A stretch of DNA of 13,028 nt. It comes from Faecenecus gallistercoris. GTDB taxonomy: Bacteria; Bacillota_I; Bacilli_A; RF39; UBA660. Shown piece after piece: positions 5,533 through 12,982 of the stretch (position 1 is its first letter; every line of letters starts with the position of its first letter). The notes under the pieces were generated by a model. The model searched no databases. It saw nothing but the letters and a program-made list of their open reading frames with translations, and was not told the DNA's origin. Where the stretch lies: NCBI GenBank assembly GCA_018713065.1, contig DVFU01000018.1, forward strand, positions 1 through 13,028. The letters run 5' to 3'. Both the position numbers and the translations under genes were made by a program.

Positions 5533-7722
5533 ATGGAAGAGTGGATTAAAGGAAACTTTAGAAAAAGTATTTATCAAAATGAATCCGGTTATGTAATCGG
5601 AATTTTTAAAGTGAAAGAAGCATCTTCCGAGAGTCTTATCAATTACGTTGGTAGAACGATTACGTTTACTGGTTATTTTAGTGATTTGAATACGAATGAT
5701 ACATACCTTTTTTATGGCAAAGAAATCGTTCATGAGCGTTATGGAAATCAGTTTCAAGTGAATCATTACGAAGTGGTGTTACCGGAAGAGAAAGACGGGA
5801 TTGTCGAATTTTTATCTTCTGAGTTATTTAAAGGATTGGGTGAAAAAAAAGCCAAAACCATCGTCGATGTATTAGGTCGCGATACGTTAAAGATTATTTT
5901 AGAGACACCTTCTAATTTGTTGCTTGTGCCGGGAGTAAATGAGAAATTAGCAGGTCAAATTCACGATACATTAGAGTCTTATCAGAACAGTTATGAGACC
6001 ATTATTTGGCTTTCTTCGTTGGGCTTTTCTTCGAAAGATGCGATTCGGATTTACAATCGTTATCGCAGTACGACAAAAGAGAAAGTGGAAGAGAACATCT
6101 ACCGATTGACGGAAGATTTTGAAGATATTACGTTTTCTAAAATCGATCCGATTTTCTGCTCGATGGGAAATCAAAGAGACGATACGAGGAGAATTCAAGC
6201 GGCGATTTTGTTTACGACGGATGAAGTTTGCAACTTGTATGGCCACAGTTACTTGTTAAAGGAAGAGATGTTTCAATATGTCGTCAGGGCTTTGAAAAAC
6301 CAAATTGCTCCGTCTGAATTTGAGAATGCTTTAAACGCATTGTTAACGGATGCTAAGATGATAAAGCGAGAAGAGAAATACTATCTTGCTAAAATGTTCG
6401 ATGCGGAAAAGATGATTGCGACGAGATTTCGTTATTTATCGAATTTATCTAAGGTATCCTGTGATGATATTGAGCCACTTATCGAAAGTTTGGAGGGGGA
6501 CCTTTCGATTTCTTACAATCAGGATCAAAAGCGGGCGATTGAGACTGCTCTTACCAATCATTTGACTGTCATCACCGGTGGACCTGGTACTGGTAAAACG
6601 ACGATTATCAAAGCGATTACTAGAATTTATCAGATGCTTTATCATTGTTCTTATCAAGATATGGAAGAAGAGGTTGCTCTTCTTGCTCCAACTGGACGAG
6701 CAGCCAAACGAATCAGTGAAGCAACTCTCATGCCGGCTCAAACGATTCATCGTTTTTTAAAGTGGAATAAGGAATTAAATCGATTTGCCGTGAACGAGTA
6801 TGCAAAAAGTGACGTTCGTTTTGTCATCATCGATGAAGCGTCGATGGTCGATACGTATTTGTTTGATCATCTTTTAAAAGGTCTCAGTGTGCAGACTCGT
6901 ATCGTTTTAGTAGGAGATGCCAATCAGTTACCGAGTGTTGGACCTGGAGAAGTATTAAAAGATACGATTGAAAGTGGCGAAGTGACAGTCGTCAAACTAA
7001 ATGAACTTTATCGGCAAGGAGAAGATTCTAACATCATTTCTCTTGCATACGACATCAATCGAGGTGTTGTAAACGACTCTATTTTTAATCAACAACCGGA
7101 TTTGACGTTTATTCCGTGTGACTCGATGGTTGTAAAAGAAAATTTGATGAAGTACTGTATTTCGTTAAAAAAAGAACGTACGGATTTTCAAGTTTTGGCA
7201 CCAATGTATAAGACGATCAATGGAATCGACAATTTGAATTTAATTTTGCAATCGGTCTTTAATCCAAAAGATTCTAGAAAGAATGAAATTATTATCAACG
7301 GGATTACATTCCGTGAAGATGATAAAGTAATCGAACTTTCCAACATGCCAGAAGAAAACATTTTCAATGGCGATATCGGATATATTGCATCGATTAAAAA
7401 CGGAGAACACAAAGAAGTGCAAATCGATTTCGATGGCAATGTCGTCAAATTTACACCATCGAATTTTAATAAATTTAAACATGCGTATGCAATTTCGATT
7501 CATAAAAGTCAAGGTAGTGAATTCGACACGGTCATCATGCCAATTGTAAAAAGTTACAACAAAATGTTGTATCGAAAGTTGATTTACACTGGTGTTACAA
7601 GAGCCAAAAAGAAATTGGTCTTAATTGGTGAAATCGATGCACTCGATATGGCAGTTCAAAATAATTTGTCGGATGAGCGCAGAACCTCTTTAAAAGAAAT
7701 GCTAAATCGTCGTATAAAGTAG
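5533..7722 (+). CDS. recD2: RecD2 family ATP-dependent 5'-3' DNA helicase
   Basis: SF1B helicase of the RecD2 type, which acts without RecBC and helps replication-fork progression and DNA repair. The N-terminal OB-like part (EEWIKGNFRKSIYQNESGYVIG) is followed by a helix-hairpin-helix region at about residues 90-165. Walker A is GGPGTGKTT at 349-357, Walker B VIIDEAS from 431, motif III GDANQLPSVGPG from 461. HKSQGSEFD from 657 and YTGVTRAKKKLVLIG near the C-terminus complete the helicase motifs. The length of 729 is somewhat below the roughly 800 of B. subtilis. ATG 5533 is preferred over TTG 5521 because the AGGAG site abuts the TTG with no spacing. No terminator is seen before the small gene 50 bp downstream, so readthrough is likely. 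Confidence 0.95.
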   Translation: MEEWIKGNFRKSIYQNESGYVIGIFKVKEASSESLINYVGRTITFTGYFSDLNTNDTYLFYGKEIVHERYGNQFQVNHYEVVLPEEKDGIVEFLSSELFKGLGEKKAKTIVDVLGRDTLKIILETPSNLLLVPGVNEKLAGQIHDTLESYQNSYETIIWLSSLGFSSKDAIRIYNRYRSTTKEKVEENIYRLTEDFEDITFSKIDPIFCSMGNQRDDTRRIQAAILFTTDEVCNLYGHSYLLKEEMFQYVVRALKNQIAPSEFENALNALLTDAKMIKREEKYYLAKMFDAEKMIATRFRYLSNLSKVSCDDIEPLIESLEGDLSISYNQDQKRAIETALTNHLTVITGGPGTGKTTIIKAITRIYQMLYHCSYQDMEEEVALLAPTGRAAKRISEATLMPAQTIHRFLKWNKELNRFAVNEYAKSDVRFVIIDEASMVDTYLFDHLLKGLSVQTRIVLVGDANQLPSVGPGEVLKDTIESGEVTVVKLNELYRQGEDSNIISLAYDINRGVVNDSIFNQQPDLTFIPCDSMVVKENLMKYCISLKKERTDFQVLAPMYKTINGIDNLNLILQSVFNPKDSRKNEIIINGITFREDDKVIELSNMPEENIFNGDIGYIASIKNGEHKEVQIDFDGNVVKFTPSNFNKFKHAYAISIHKSQGSEFDTVIMPIVKSYNKMLYRKLIYTGVTRAKKKLVLIGEIDALDMAVQNNLSDERRTSLKEMLNRRIK

Positions 7723-7772
7723 TTGCTTTTTCGTCATAATAAGAATGATACCAAAAGAAAGGATGATTCAAT

Positions 7773-7931
7773 ATGAAAAAATCAATGGTACCATTTGTGG
7801 TGTTGGGTGCTATGACAACAGTTGGTGTGGCATCTTACATGTACTTGAAAAATCACAAGGAAATCATGGCAAAAGCAAAATGTATGATTAAAGGTATGCA
7901 AAACGATTTAGATGATATGATGTCTAATTAA
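7773..7931 (+). CDS. 52-residue membrane-anchored small protein
   Basis: The product starts MKKSMVPFVVLGAMTTVG and has one hydrophobic segment at about residues 5-25. A short basic, amphipathic stretch follows (LKNHKEIMAKAKCMIKG), then an acidic end (NDLDDMMSN). It has one cysteine. AAAGGA at about 7758-7763 gives a reasonable ribosome site, and a perfect terminator follows, which supports a real gene. The form recalls small YtxH-like or other single-span proteins of Firmicutes, but no family can be assigned. It lies 50 bp after recD2 with only a weak internal CATAAT (7735-7740) between them, so it may be cotranscribed with recD2. Confidence 0.75.
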   Translation: MKKSMVPFVVLGAMTTVGVASYMYLKNHKEIMAKAKCMIKGMQNDLDDMMSN

Positions 7932-7936
7932 GAATG

Positions 7937-7967
7937 AACTCTAACACTCGTTAGAGTTTTTCTTTTT
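7937..7967 (+). terminator. Strong terminator after the 52-residue gene
   Basis: A perfect 9-bp stem AACTCTAAC / GTTAGAGTT with loop ACTC is followed by TTTTCTTTTT-type sequence. It closes the recD2 unit. Confidence 0.92.
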
Positions 7968-8027
7968 CAAAAAGGTCACATTTTGTTAGAAATCGAGTAA
8001 AGTATCATAGGCGAAATCAAAATTATA

Positions 8028-8036
8028 TGTTATAAT
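8028..8036 (+). promoter_or_regulatory. Extended -10 promoter of the AI-2E permease gene
   Basis: TG at 8028-8029, one base, then a perfect TATAAT (8031-8036). No good -35 is seen 16-18 bp upstream, as is usual for extended -10 promoters. The predicted start near 8043 precedes the AGGAGG ribosome site (8045-8050). Confidence 0.6.
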
Positions 8037-8058
8037 CGTAGGGTAGGAGGAATTCTTT

Positions 8059-9228
8059 ATGGAAAATAAAAATGAACGTTTAGATATGCGAAGACTGAAT
8101 GAAGTAATCAAATTATCTCGGCACATTTTAAATATCATGTTGGTTTTGATGATTGTTGGTGTCGTTTATATTGTCACGAAAGTTTTTCAAGATTGGCATG
8201 TATTGTCTGCAGTTGGCAGTTTTTTAGGAATTTTATCGCCACTTTTTATCGGTCTTGTCATCGCTTGGTTATTTGAACCATTTGTTACTTATCTTCATAA
8301 AAAGGGAGTTAACCGAATTTTAGGTTCCGTTTTCACTTTCTTTATTTTCTTTTTAGTATTAGCAGGAATCGGTTTTCTAATTGTACCGACATTTACTGCT
8401 CAGATTAACGATATTGCTAGTTCAATTCCGAATTTGGTTAATAGTGTAACCGATTGGATCAATGGTGTGTTTACGAGTCTAAGTAATACGACCGGATATG
8501 ATTTGACATCTGTTCAACAGAATGTGTTTGATGTGATCAATCAATTTGGAACGTCACTTGCGACTGGTTTACCGGATATGACATTCCGTTTCGTTAAAGG
8601 TTTCTTGAGTGGCGGAGTCACATTGGTATTCGGTTTAATCATCGGATTTTATATGTTGTACGATTTTCATAGTGTCAAATCTCACATTAAGATGTTGATT
8701 CCTGCCAAATATCGTCCGACTTCGATTTCTTTGTTAAAACGAATCGACCGGACTCTTCGTAACTACATTCAAGGTACGTTGATGATCATGGCATTGTTGT
8801 TTATCTTACAGTCCGTCAGTTTGAGTTTGGTTGGTATCAAAGCACCACTTGTGTTTGCATTATTCTGTGCGATTACAAATATTATTCCATACGTAGGACC
8901 TTGGATTGGGGCGATTCCAGTTGTCATCGTTGGATTTACATCTGGGCCAATTACCGGCATTCTGTCTATCGTTGCTGTTGTCGTTGCTCAATCTGTAGAG
9001 AACTATTTCTTACAACCGGTTGTCATGGGTAAGACAATGAAATTACATCCGGTAACAGTTATGGTTGGGTTATTGATATTTGAACATTATTTTGGTATAA
9101 TAGGTATGATTTTAGCAACTCCAATTATTTCTATTTGTAAGTTGCTAATTGAATTTGCTAATGAACGGTATCACTTCATGGATGTGATTACCCATAATAA
9201 TCATGAAAAGACTGCGATAAAAGAATAG
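8059..9228 (+). CDS. AI-2E family transporter (polytopic permease)
   Basis: A 389-residue membrane protein of the AI-2E transporter family (PF01594), which includes TqsA, YdiK and putative Na+/H+ or quorum-signal exporters; the substrate cannot be told from sequence. About seven to eight hydrophobic segments are visible. An N-terminal pair spans about 24-45 and 50-75. A long soluble insert follows at about 115-175 (TAQINDIASSIPNLVNSVTD). The conserved C-terminal block includes NIIPYVGPWIGAIP and QPVVMGKTMKLHPV. AGGAGG at 8045-8050, 8 nt before the ATG, fixes the start. No terminator follows except the one inside the downstream T-box leader, so its transcripts probably run into that leader. 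Its coding sequence contains a good promoter for the next unit. Confidence 0.9.
   Translation: MENKNERLDMRRLNEVIKLSRHILNIMLVLMIVGVVYIVTKVFQDWHVLSAVGSFLGILSPLFIGLVIAWLFEPFVTYLHKKGVNRILGSVFTFFIFFLVLAGIGFLIVPTFTAQINDIASSIPNLVNSVTDWINGVFTSLSNTTGYDLTSVQQNVFDVINQFGTSLATGLPDMTFRFVKGFLSGGVTLVFGLIIGFYMLYDFHSVKSHIKMLIPAKYRPTSISLLKRIDRTLRNYIQGTLMIMALLFILQSVSLSLVGIKAPLVFALFCAITNIIPYVGPWIGAIPVVIVGFTSGPITGILSIVAVVVAQSVENYFLQPVVMGKTMKLHPVTVMVGLLIFEHYFGIIGMILATPIISICKLLIEFANERYHFMDVITHNNHEKTAIKE
9073..9101 (+). promoter_or_regulatory. Promoter inside the AI-2E gene, probably driving the T-box operon
   Basis: TTGATA (9073-9078, 5 of 6) and a perfect TATAAT (9096-9101) are separated by 17 bp. This is one of the best sigma-A matches in the window although it lies in coding sequence. 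The start would fall near 9108, about 130 nt before Stem I of the T-box. A weaker extended -10 alternative (TGCGATAAA, 9213-9221) lies closer. Confidence 0.5.
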
Positions 9229-9240
9229 TAATAAAATTAG

Positions 9241-9400
9241 AAAGTATAGAGAGTCTAGGATGGTGGAAGCTAGATGTTTCGGTTTTATGAATGCTACTTT
9301 TGGAGTTTGAGCATTTGCTCCGGCATAGCCGTTATCAAAATTAAGATCTAATTAGGATGGTACCGCGAAGATTTCGCTCCTATAATTAGGTCTTTTGTTT
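9241..9400 (+). promoter_or_regulatory. T-box riboswitch with alanine (GCU) specifier
   Basis: The leader senses uncharged tRNA. The Stem I base pairs AAAGT (9241-9245) with ACTTT (9296-9300). AGAGAG (9248-9253) and GGATGGTGGAAGC match the conserved 5' and distal parts. The specifier is GCT at 9293-9295, followed by A, after GAA at 9289-9291. Stem III is CGGC-ATA-GCCG (9321-9331). The T-box motif AGGATGGTACCGCG is at 9354-9367; its TGGT would pair with the ACCA end of tRNA-Ala. The competing terminator pairs 9343-9357 with 9378-9394 and ends in TTTTGTTT. Overlapping triplets could be read as Cys (TGC), Leu (CTA) or Met (ATG), but alaS downstream settles alanine. Confidence 0.94.
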
Positions 9401-9415
9401 ATGTGGAGGGATTTT

Positions 9416-9970
9416 ATGCAACTGTATTTAATTAGTGGTAAAATTAAAACTGGTAAAGATACTTGTGGTAAATTTTTACAAGAAGAATATCAAAAAATCG
9501 GTAAAACTTCTTGTATTTTACCGATGAGTGGGCCGCTCCGAGAGTATGCCAAAAACTATTTTGGATGGGATGGCAGAGATGAGACGAAACCTAGAGAGTT
9601 ACTACAACAGTTAGGCACGGAAGTTATCCGTGAAAAACTCCACAAAGATACGTTTTTAATCAATCGAGCGATAGAGGATATCGAAATCTTATCATTGTAT
9701 TTTGACGTCATTATCGTAACGGGGATTCGCAGAAAAGAAGAAATCGATTCTTTAAAAGTAAAATTCCCTGGTGCGATTAACATCCATATGATCCGTTCAC
9801 TCGATTATTCTGATTTATCAGATGCATCGAAGAACCATTATACCGAGCATGCACTCGATGCGTATCAAAATTATGATTATTGTATGAAGAACCTAAGTTT
9901 AGAAGAACTTCGAAGTAAAATAGAACAAATTGTGAAAGAAAGAGGTAGTGACAATGAAAAAAATGACTAG
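9416..9970 (+). CDS. P-loop deoxynucleotide monophosphate kinase-like protein
   Basis: A 184-residue P-loop kinase. The Walker A motif SGKIKTGKDT starts at residue 7. RELLQQLGTEVIREKL, around residues 60-75, matches the motif typical of phage-type deoxynucleoside monophosphate kinases and related adenylate- or dephospho-CoA-kinase-like proteins. Such enzymes phosphorylate dNMPs with ATP; the actual substrate here is not proven. The ATG at 9416 is chosen because GGAGGG (9405-9410) lies 5 nt upstream; longer frames from 9395 or 9401 would start in the riboswitch terminator or over the ribosome site. It is the first gene after the T-box and overlaps alaS by 17 nt, so both respond to tRNA-Ala charging. 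Confidence 0.8.
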   Translation: MQLYLISGKIKTGKDTCGKFLQEEYQKIGKTSCILPMSGPLREYAKNYFGWDGRDETKPRELLQQLGTEVIREKLHKDTFLINRAIEDIEILSLYFDVIIVTGIRRKEEIDSLKVKFPGAINIHMIRSLDYSDLSDASKNHYTEHALDAYQNYDYCMKNLSLEELRSKIEQIVKERGSDNEKND

Positions 9971-12665
9971 TACAGAAATTCGAAATATGTGGTATGAGTT
10001 CTTTGTAGAACACGGCCATAAGAGGGTAGAAAGTGCGCCGTTGATTCCTAAGGACGACGACTCTTTGTTATGGATCAATGCTGGTGTTACACCGCTTAAA
10101 AAATACTTTGATGGTAGAGTTGTGCCGGATTCCAAACGACTTGTAAACGTGCAGAAATGTATTCGTACGAACGATATTGAAAACGTTGGACGTACTTCTC
10201 GTCACCAAACTTTCTTTGAGATGATGGGAAACTTTTCAATCGGGGATTACTTTCGAAAAGAAGCGATTACGATGGCCTATGAACTTCTAACTAGTGAAAA
10301 GTGGTTTGGTATTCCAAAGGAACTTCTTTATGTAACGATTTATACGCACGATGAAGAATCTTTTGAAGTTTGGACTTCACTAGGATTAGATCCTTCTCAT
10401 ATCGTTCGTCTAGAAGGAAACTTCTGGGAAATTGGCGAAGGTCCATGTGGTCCAGATAGCGAAATCTTCTATGATCGTGGAGAACGATTCGATGCGGATG
10501 GAACTGCTTTTACAAAATTTAAAAACGATGAAGATCAAGATCGATACGTTGAAATTTGGAATAACGTATTTAGTCAATTTAATGCTGAAAAAGGTGTCAA
10601 ACGCGAAAATTACAAAGAACTTCCTCACAAGAACATCGATACTGGTGCCGGATTAGAGCGTTGGGCATGTATTTTCCAAGGTGTCGATACGAACTTCGAT
10701 ACCGATTTATTCCAACCGATTATTAAGAAAATTGAAGATATTTGTGGCACGTTATACAATGGTGAAATGGCATTTAAAGTTATCGCTGATCATGCCAGAG
10801 CCATTACGATGGCGTTATCTGACGGGGCAGTATTTGAAAATACAGGTCGCGGTTACGTTTTAAGAAGACTATTAAGAAGAAGTGTTCGTTACGGTAAGAA
10901 GTTAGGAATTAACGAACCGTTCGTCTGGAAATTAGTCGATACTGTAATCGATACGATGAAAGAATCTTATCCAGCCTTACTAGAGACGGAAAGTCAAGTC
11001 AAAGTATTGGTTTTAGATGAAGAAAACTTGTTCTACGACACGCTTGCTGCCGGTGAACATCGTTTGGAAGAATTGATGAAGAAACATCAAGATACGAAAG
11101 AGATTTCAGGTAAAGAATTATTCAAGTTGTACGATACGTACGGCTTCCCATTTGAACTTGCAATGGAATACTTGGAAGAAGCATCTTATACGACGAATCA
11201 GCAAGAATTCGATGCTTGCATGGCAGAAGCAAAAGAACTTGCAAAGAAGAGTGCTAAGAAAGAATCTTCTATGAATTTACAAAATCAGGCTTTGCTAGAG
11301 TTTACGACACCATCTACATTCGTATATGGAAAATACAAAGTCAAAGGAAAAGTTACAGCAATTATCAGTAATGATGATATGACGGACTCTATCGATAGAG
11401 ATGGTTATGTCATCTTCGATCAGACTTGCTTTTATGCGACATCTGGTGGTCAAGTTGCCGATACTGGTATGATTACATGCAAGAAATTTAAAGCCCGTGT
11501 TTTAGATGTATTCAAAGGTCCAAATGGACAAAATATTCACAAAGTAAAAATCTTATCTGGAACAATCCATGTCGGCGATGAAGCGGATTTATTAGTCGAT
11601 AAAGATAGAAGACTTCGCATCGAGTGCAACCATTCTTCCGTTCACATCTTACAAAATTCTTTACAAGAAGTACTAGGTGATACAGTTCATCAAGCTGGTT
11701 CTTACGTCGATGAAAATTATTTGAGATTCGACTTTACTTATCCAGGTAAAATTACGGATCAAGAAATTTTAGATGTCGAAGCACTTGTAAACGATACGAT
11801 CAAAGCACAGATTGAGACAGAGACAGAAATTATGAGTTTGGAAGATGCTAAGAAAACGGGTGCAATGGCATTGTTCGATGAAAAATACGGCGATGAAGTA
11901 CGCGTTGTAACGATTGGAAACTCTAAGGAATTATGTGGTGGAACGCACACATCCAATACTCGCAACATCGGGTCTTTTGCCATTACGAACTTGGAATCAA
12001 AAGGAAGTAATGTCTACCGTGTTCAAGGAGCAACTGGTAATGAAGTAGAACACGCTCTATACGTTGCTATCAAACCGTTTAGTGATGAAAAGATTAAACA
12101 ATTATTAAAGGCAAAAGAAATCTTGACACTTGCCAAAGCAGAAGGTATCGTTTTAGACTTCGATCCGATTATCGAAAATCCAGTTCCAACTTCTTACAAG
12201 GATGTTTTACATGAAAAGAACGAACTAGGATATGTCTTAGATGAAGTGAAGAGACTCGATAAAGAATACAAAGCTGCTCGTGAAAAGAAGGCTTTGGGAG
12301 ATGTCGATTCTTATGTCAACGAAGCGTTTGCTATGACTGGTATCGATGGCAAAGGTTTGGTTATGAAAGTATTATCAAAAGACACGAAGATTTTAAAAGA
12401 TGTCGCCGATGAATGCTTGAATCGTTTGGGTACAGGATTCGTATTCTTTGCCAATGTCGATGTCGACAAAGTAACGTTTGTTGCACGTAGTAACATCTCC
12501 TTATCTGCTTCCGATATGGTCAAGGATGCTTGTATGCTACTTGGTGGTAACGGTGGTGGTAGCAAGACATTTGCTACAGGCGGTGCTAAAAACTCTGCTA
12601 AAGTAGATGAAGTGTTATCTAACACCAAACAGAAGTTAGAATCCTTCAAAGGGGAAGAAAACTAG
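9954..12665 (+). CDS. alaS: Alanyl-tRNA synthetase
   Basis: Class II synthetase that charges tRNA-Ala and clears Ser-tRNA and Gly-tRNA errors. The aminoacylation core has the N-terminal WINAGVTPLK, TSRHQTFFEMMGNFSIGDYF and the family signature GRGYVLRRLLRRSVRYG. The editing domain has HSSVH at residues 560-564 and CGGTH at 661-665, giving the zinc-binding HxxxH and CxxxH. The C-Ala domain carries GGNGGG at 864-869. The product of 903 residues is slightly longer than the usual 870-880 and appears complete. ATG 9954 lies 8 nt after AGAGG; GTG 9948 is too close to that site, and ATG 9963 is a possible alternative. It overlaps the kinase gene by 17 nt and ends before a perfect terminator. Confidence 0.98.
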   Translation: MKKMTSTEIRNMWYEFFVEHGHKRVESAPLIPKDDDSLLWINAGVTPLKKYFDGRVVPDSKRLVNVQKCIRTNDIENVGRTSRHQTFFEMMGNFSIGDYFRKEAITMAYELLTSEKWFGIPKELLYVTIYTHDEESFEVWTSLGLDPSHIVRLEGNFWEIGEGPCGPDSEIFYDRGERFDADGTAFTKFKNDEDQDRYVEIWNNVFSQFNAEKGVKRENYKELPHKNIDTGAGLERWACIFQGVDTNFDTDLFQPIIKKIEDICGTLYNGEMAFKVIADHARAITMALSDGAVFENTGRGYVLRRLLRRSVRYGKKLGINEPFVWKLVDTVIDTMKESYPALLETESQVKVLVLDEENLFYDTLAAGEHRLEELMKKHQDTKEISGKELFKLYDTYGFPFELAMEYLEEASYTTNQQEFDACMAEAKELAKKSAKKESSMNLQNQALLEFTTPSTFVYGKYKVKGKVTAIISNDDMTDSIDRDGYVIFDQTCFYATSGGQVADTGMITCKKFKARVLDVFKGPNGQNIHKVKILSGTIHVGDEADLLVDKDRRLRIECNHSSVHILQNSLQEVLGDTVHQAGSYVDENYLRFDFTYPGKITDQEILDVEALVNDTIKAQIETETEIMSLEDAKKTGAMALFDEKYGDEVRVVTIGNSKELCGGTHTSNTRNIGSFAITNLESKGSNVYRVQGATGNEVEHALYVAIKPFSDEKIKQLLKAKEILTLAKAEGIVLDFDPIIENPVPTSYKDVLHEKNELGYVLDEVKRLDKEYKAAREKKALGDVDSYVNEAFAMTGIDGKGLVMKVLSKDTKILKDVADECLNRLGTGFVFFANVDVDKVTFVARSNISLSASDMVKDACMLLGGNGGGSKTFATGGAKNSAKVDEVLSNTKQKLESFKGEEN

Positions 12666-12679
12666 TTATTTTAGAGATT

Positions 12680-12705
12680 GAGAACGAAATAATCGTTCTC
12701 TTTTT
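12680..12705 (+). terminator. Terminator after alaS
   Basis: A perfect 8-bp stem GAGAACGA / TCGTTCTC with loop AATAA is followed by five T. It ends the T-box operon. Confidence 0.9.
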
Positions 12706-12781
12706 ATATACTAGAAATTTGCTTTGCATATGAGAAAAAGCGTATCGGAATAGAAAAATGTAAAAAAAATTTATATTTTAC

Positions 12782-12810
12782 TTGACTAGCGTACATTTGT
12801 TTGATATATT
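12782..12810 (+). promoter_or_regulatory. Sigma-A promoter with LexA-box-like operator
   Basis: TTGACT (12782-12787) and TATATT (12805-12810) are spaced 17 bp, each 5 of 6 to consensus. The spacer carries CGTACATTTGTTTG (12790-12803), which matches the Gram-positive LexA/DinR box CGAACRNRYGTTYG at all but two positions. A repressor there would block polymerase, as at SOS promoters. AAATGTA at 12756-12762 and TACATTT at 12792-12798 form an additional inverted pair. The promoter is well supported; the LexA site is an inference. Confidence 0.6.
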
Positions 12811-12830
12811 CTTGTTAACTGTGAACGAAA

Positions 12831-12889
12831 AAGGAGGTGTGGATAGCATTCATATGTATAAAAGTTATCAGTTTTATTTCAAAGATTAA
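12831..12889 (+). other. Near-perfect ribosome site followed only by tiny reading frames
   Basis: AAGGAGGTG (12831-12839) matches the 16S anti-SD almost completely and lies about 14 nt after the predicted start of the LexA-like promoter. The first ATG (12854-12856) is 14 nt further on and encodes just MYKSYQFYFKD, ending with TAA at 12887-12889. An in-frame GTG at 12839 would extend it by five residues but overlaps the ribosome site. It could be a leader peptide, a very small gene or the remains of a decayed gene. The rest of 12706-12982 holds no longer gene. Confidence 0.35.
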
Positions 12890-12945
12890 GAAACGCCAGA
12901 AAATATTTTATCCATCAAATAACTAAAAAACTAGTATTAGAAAAA

Positions 12946-12954
12946 TGATATCAT
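12946..12954 (+). promoter_or_regulatory. Possible extended -10 element for the right-edge gene
   Basis: TG at 12946-12947, one base, then TATCAT (12949-12954, 5 of 6). No recognisable -35. It would start transcription near 12961, just before the ribosome site AAAGG at 12970-12974. Confidence 0.3.
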
Positions 12955-12982
12955 AGTAAGTGAAACATTAAAGGTAAAAGAG

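Noticed and set aside
5521..5535. TTG start for recD2 at 5521
   Set aside because: The AGGAG site ends immediately before it, leaving no spacing; ATG 5533 gives a normal RecD2 N-terminus.
7723..7751. Strong promoter between recD2 and the 52-residue gene
   Set aside because: CATAAT at 7735 has no acceptable -35 and TTGCTT at 7723 has no acceptable -10 at 16-18 bp; readthrough from recD2 is simpler.
12760..12781. Terminator hairpin GTAAAA / TTTTAC
   Set aside because: All but one pair in each arm is A-T, and it is followed by promoter sequence, not a T tract.
12837..12917. Hydrophobic 26-residue peptide as an annotated SOS toxin gene
   Set aside because: Its only standard start, GTG 12837, is part of the ribosome site itself, so it is kept as a hypothesis in the findings and not called as a CDS.
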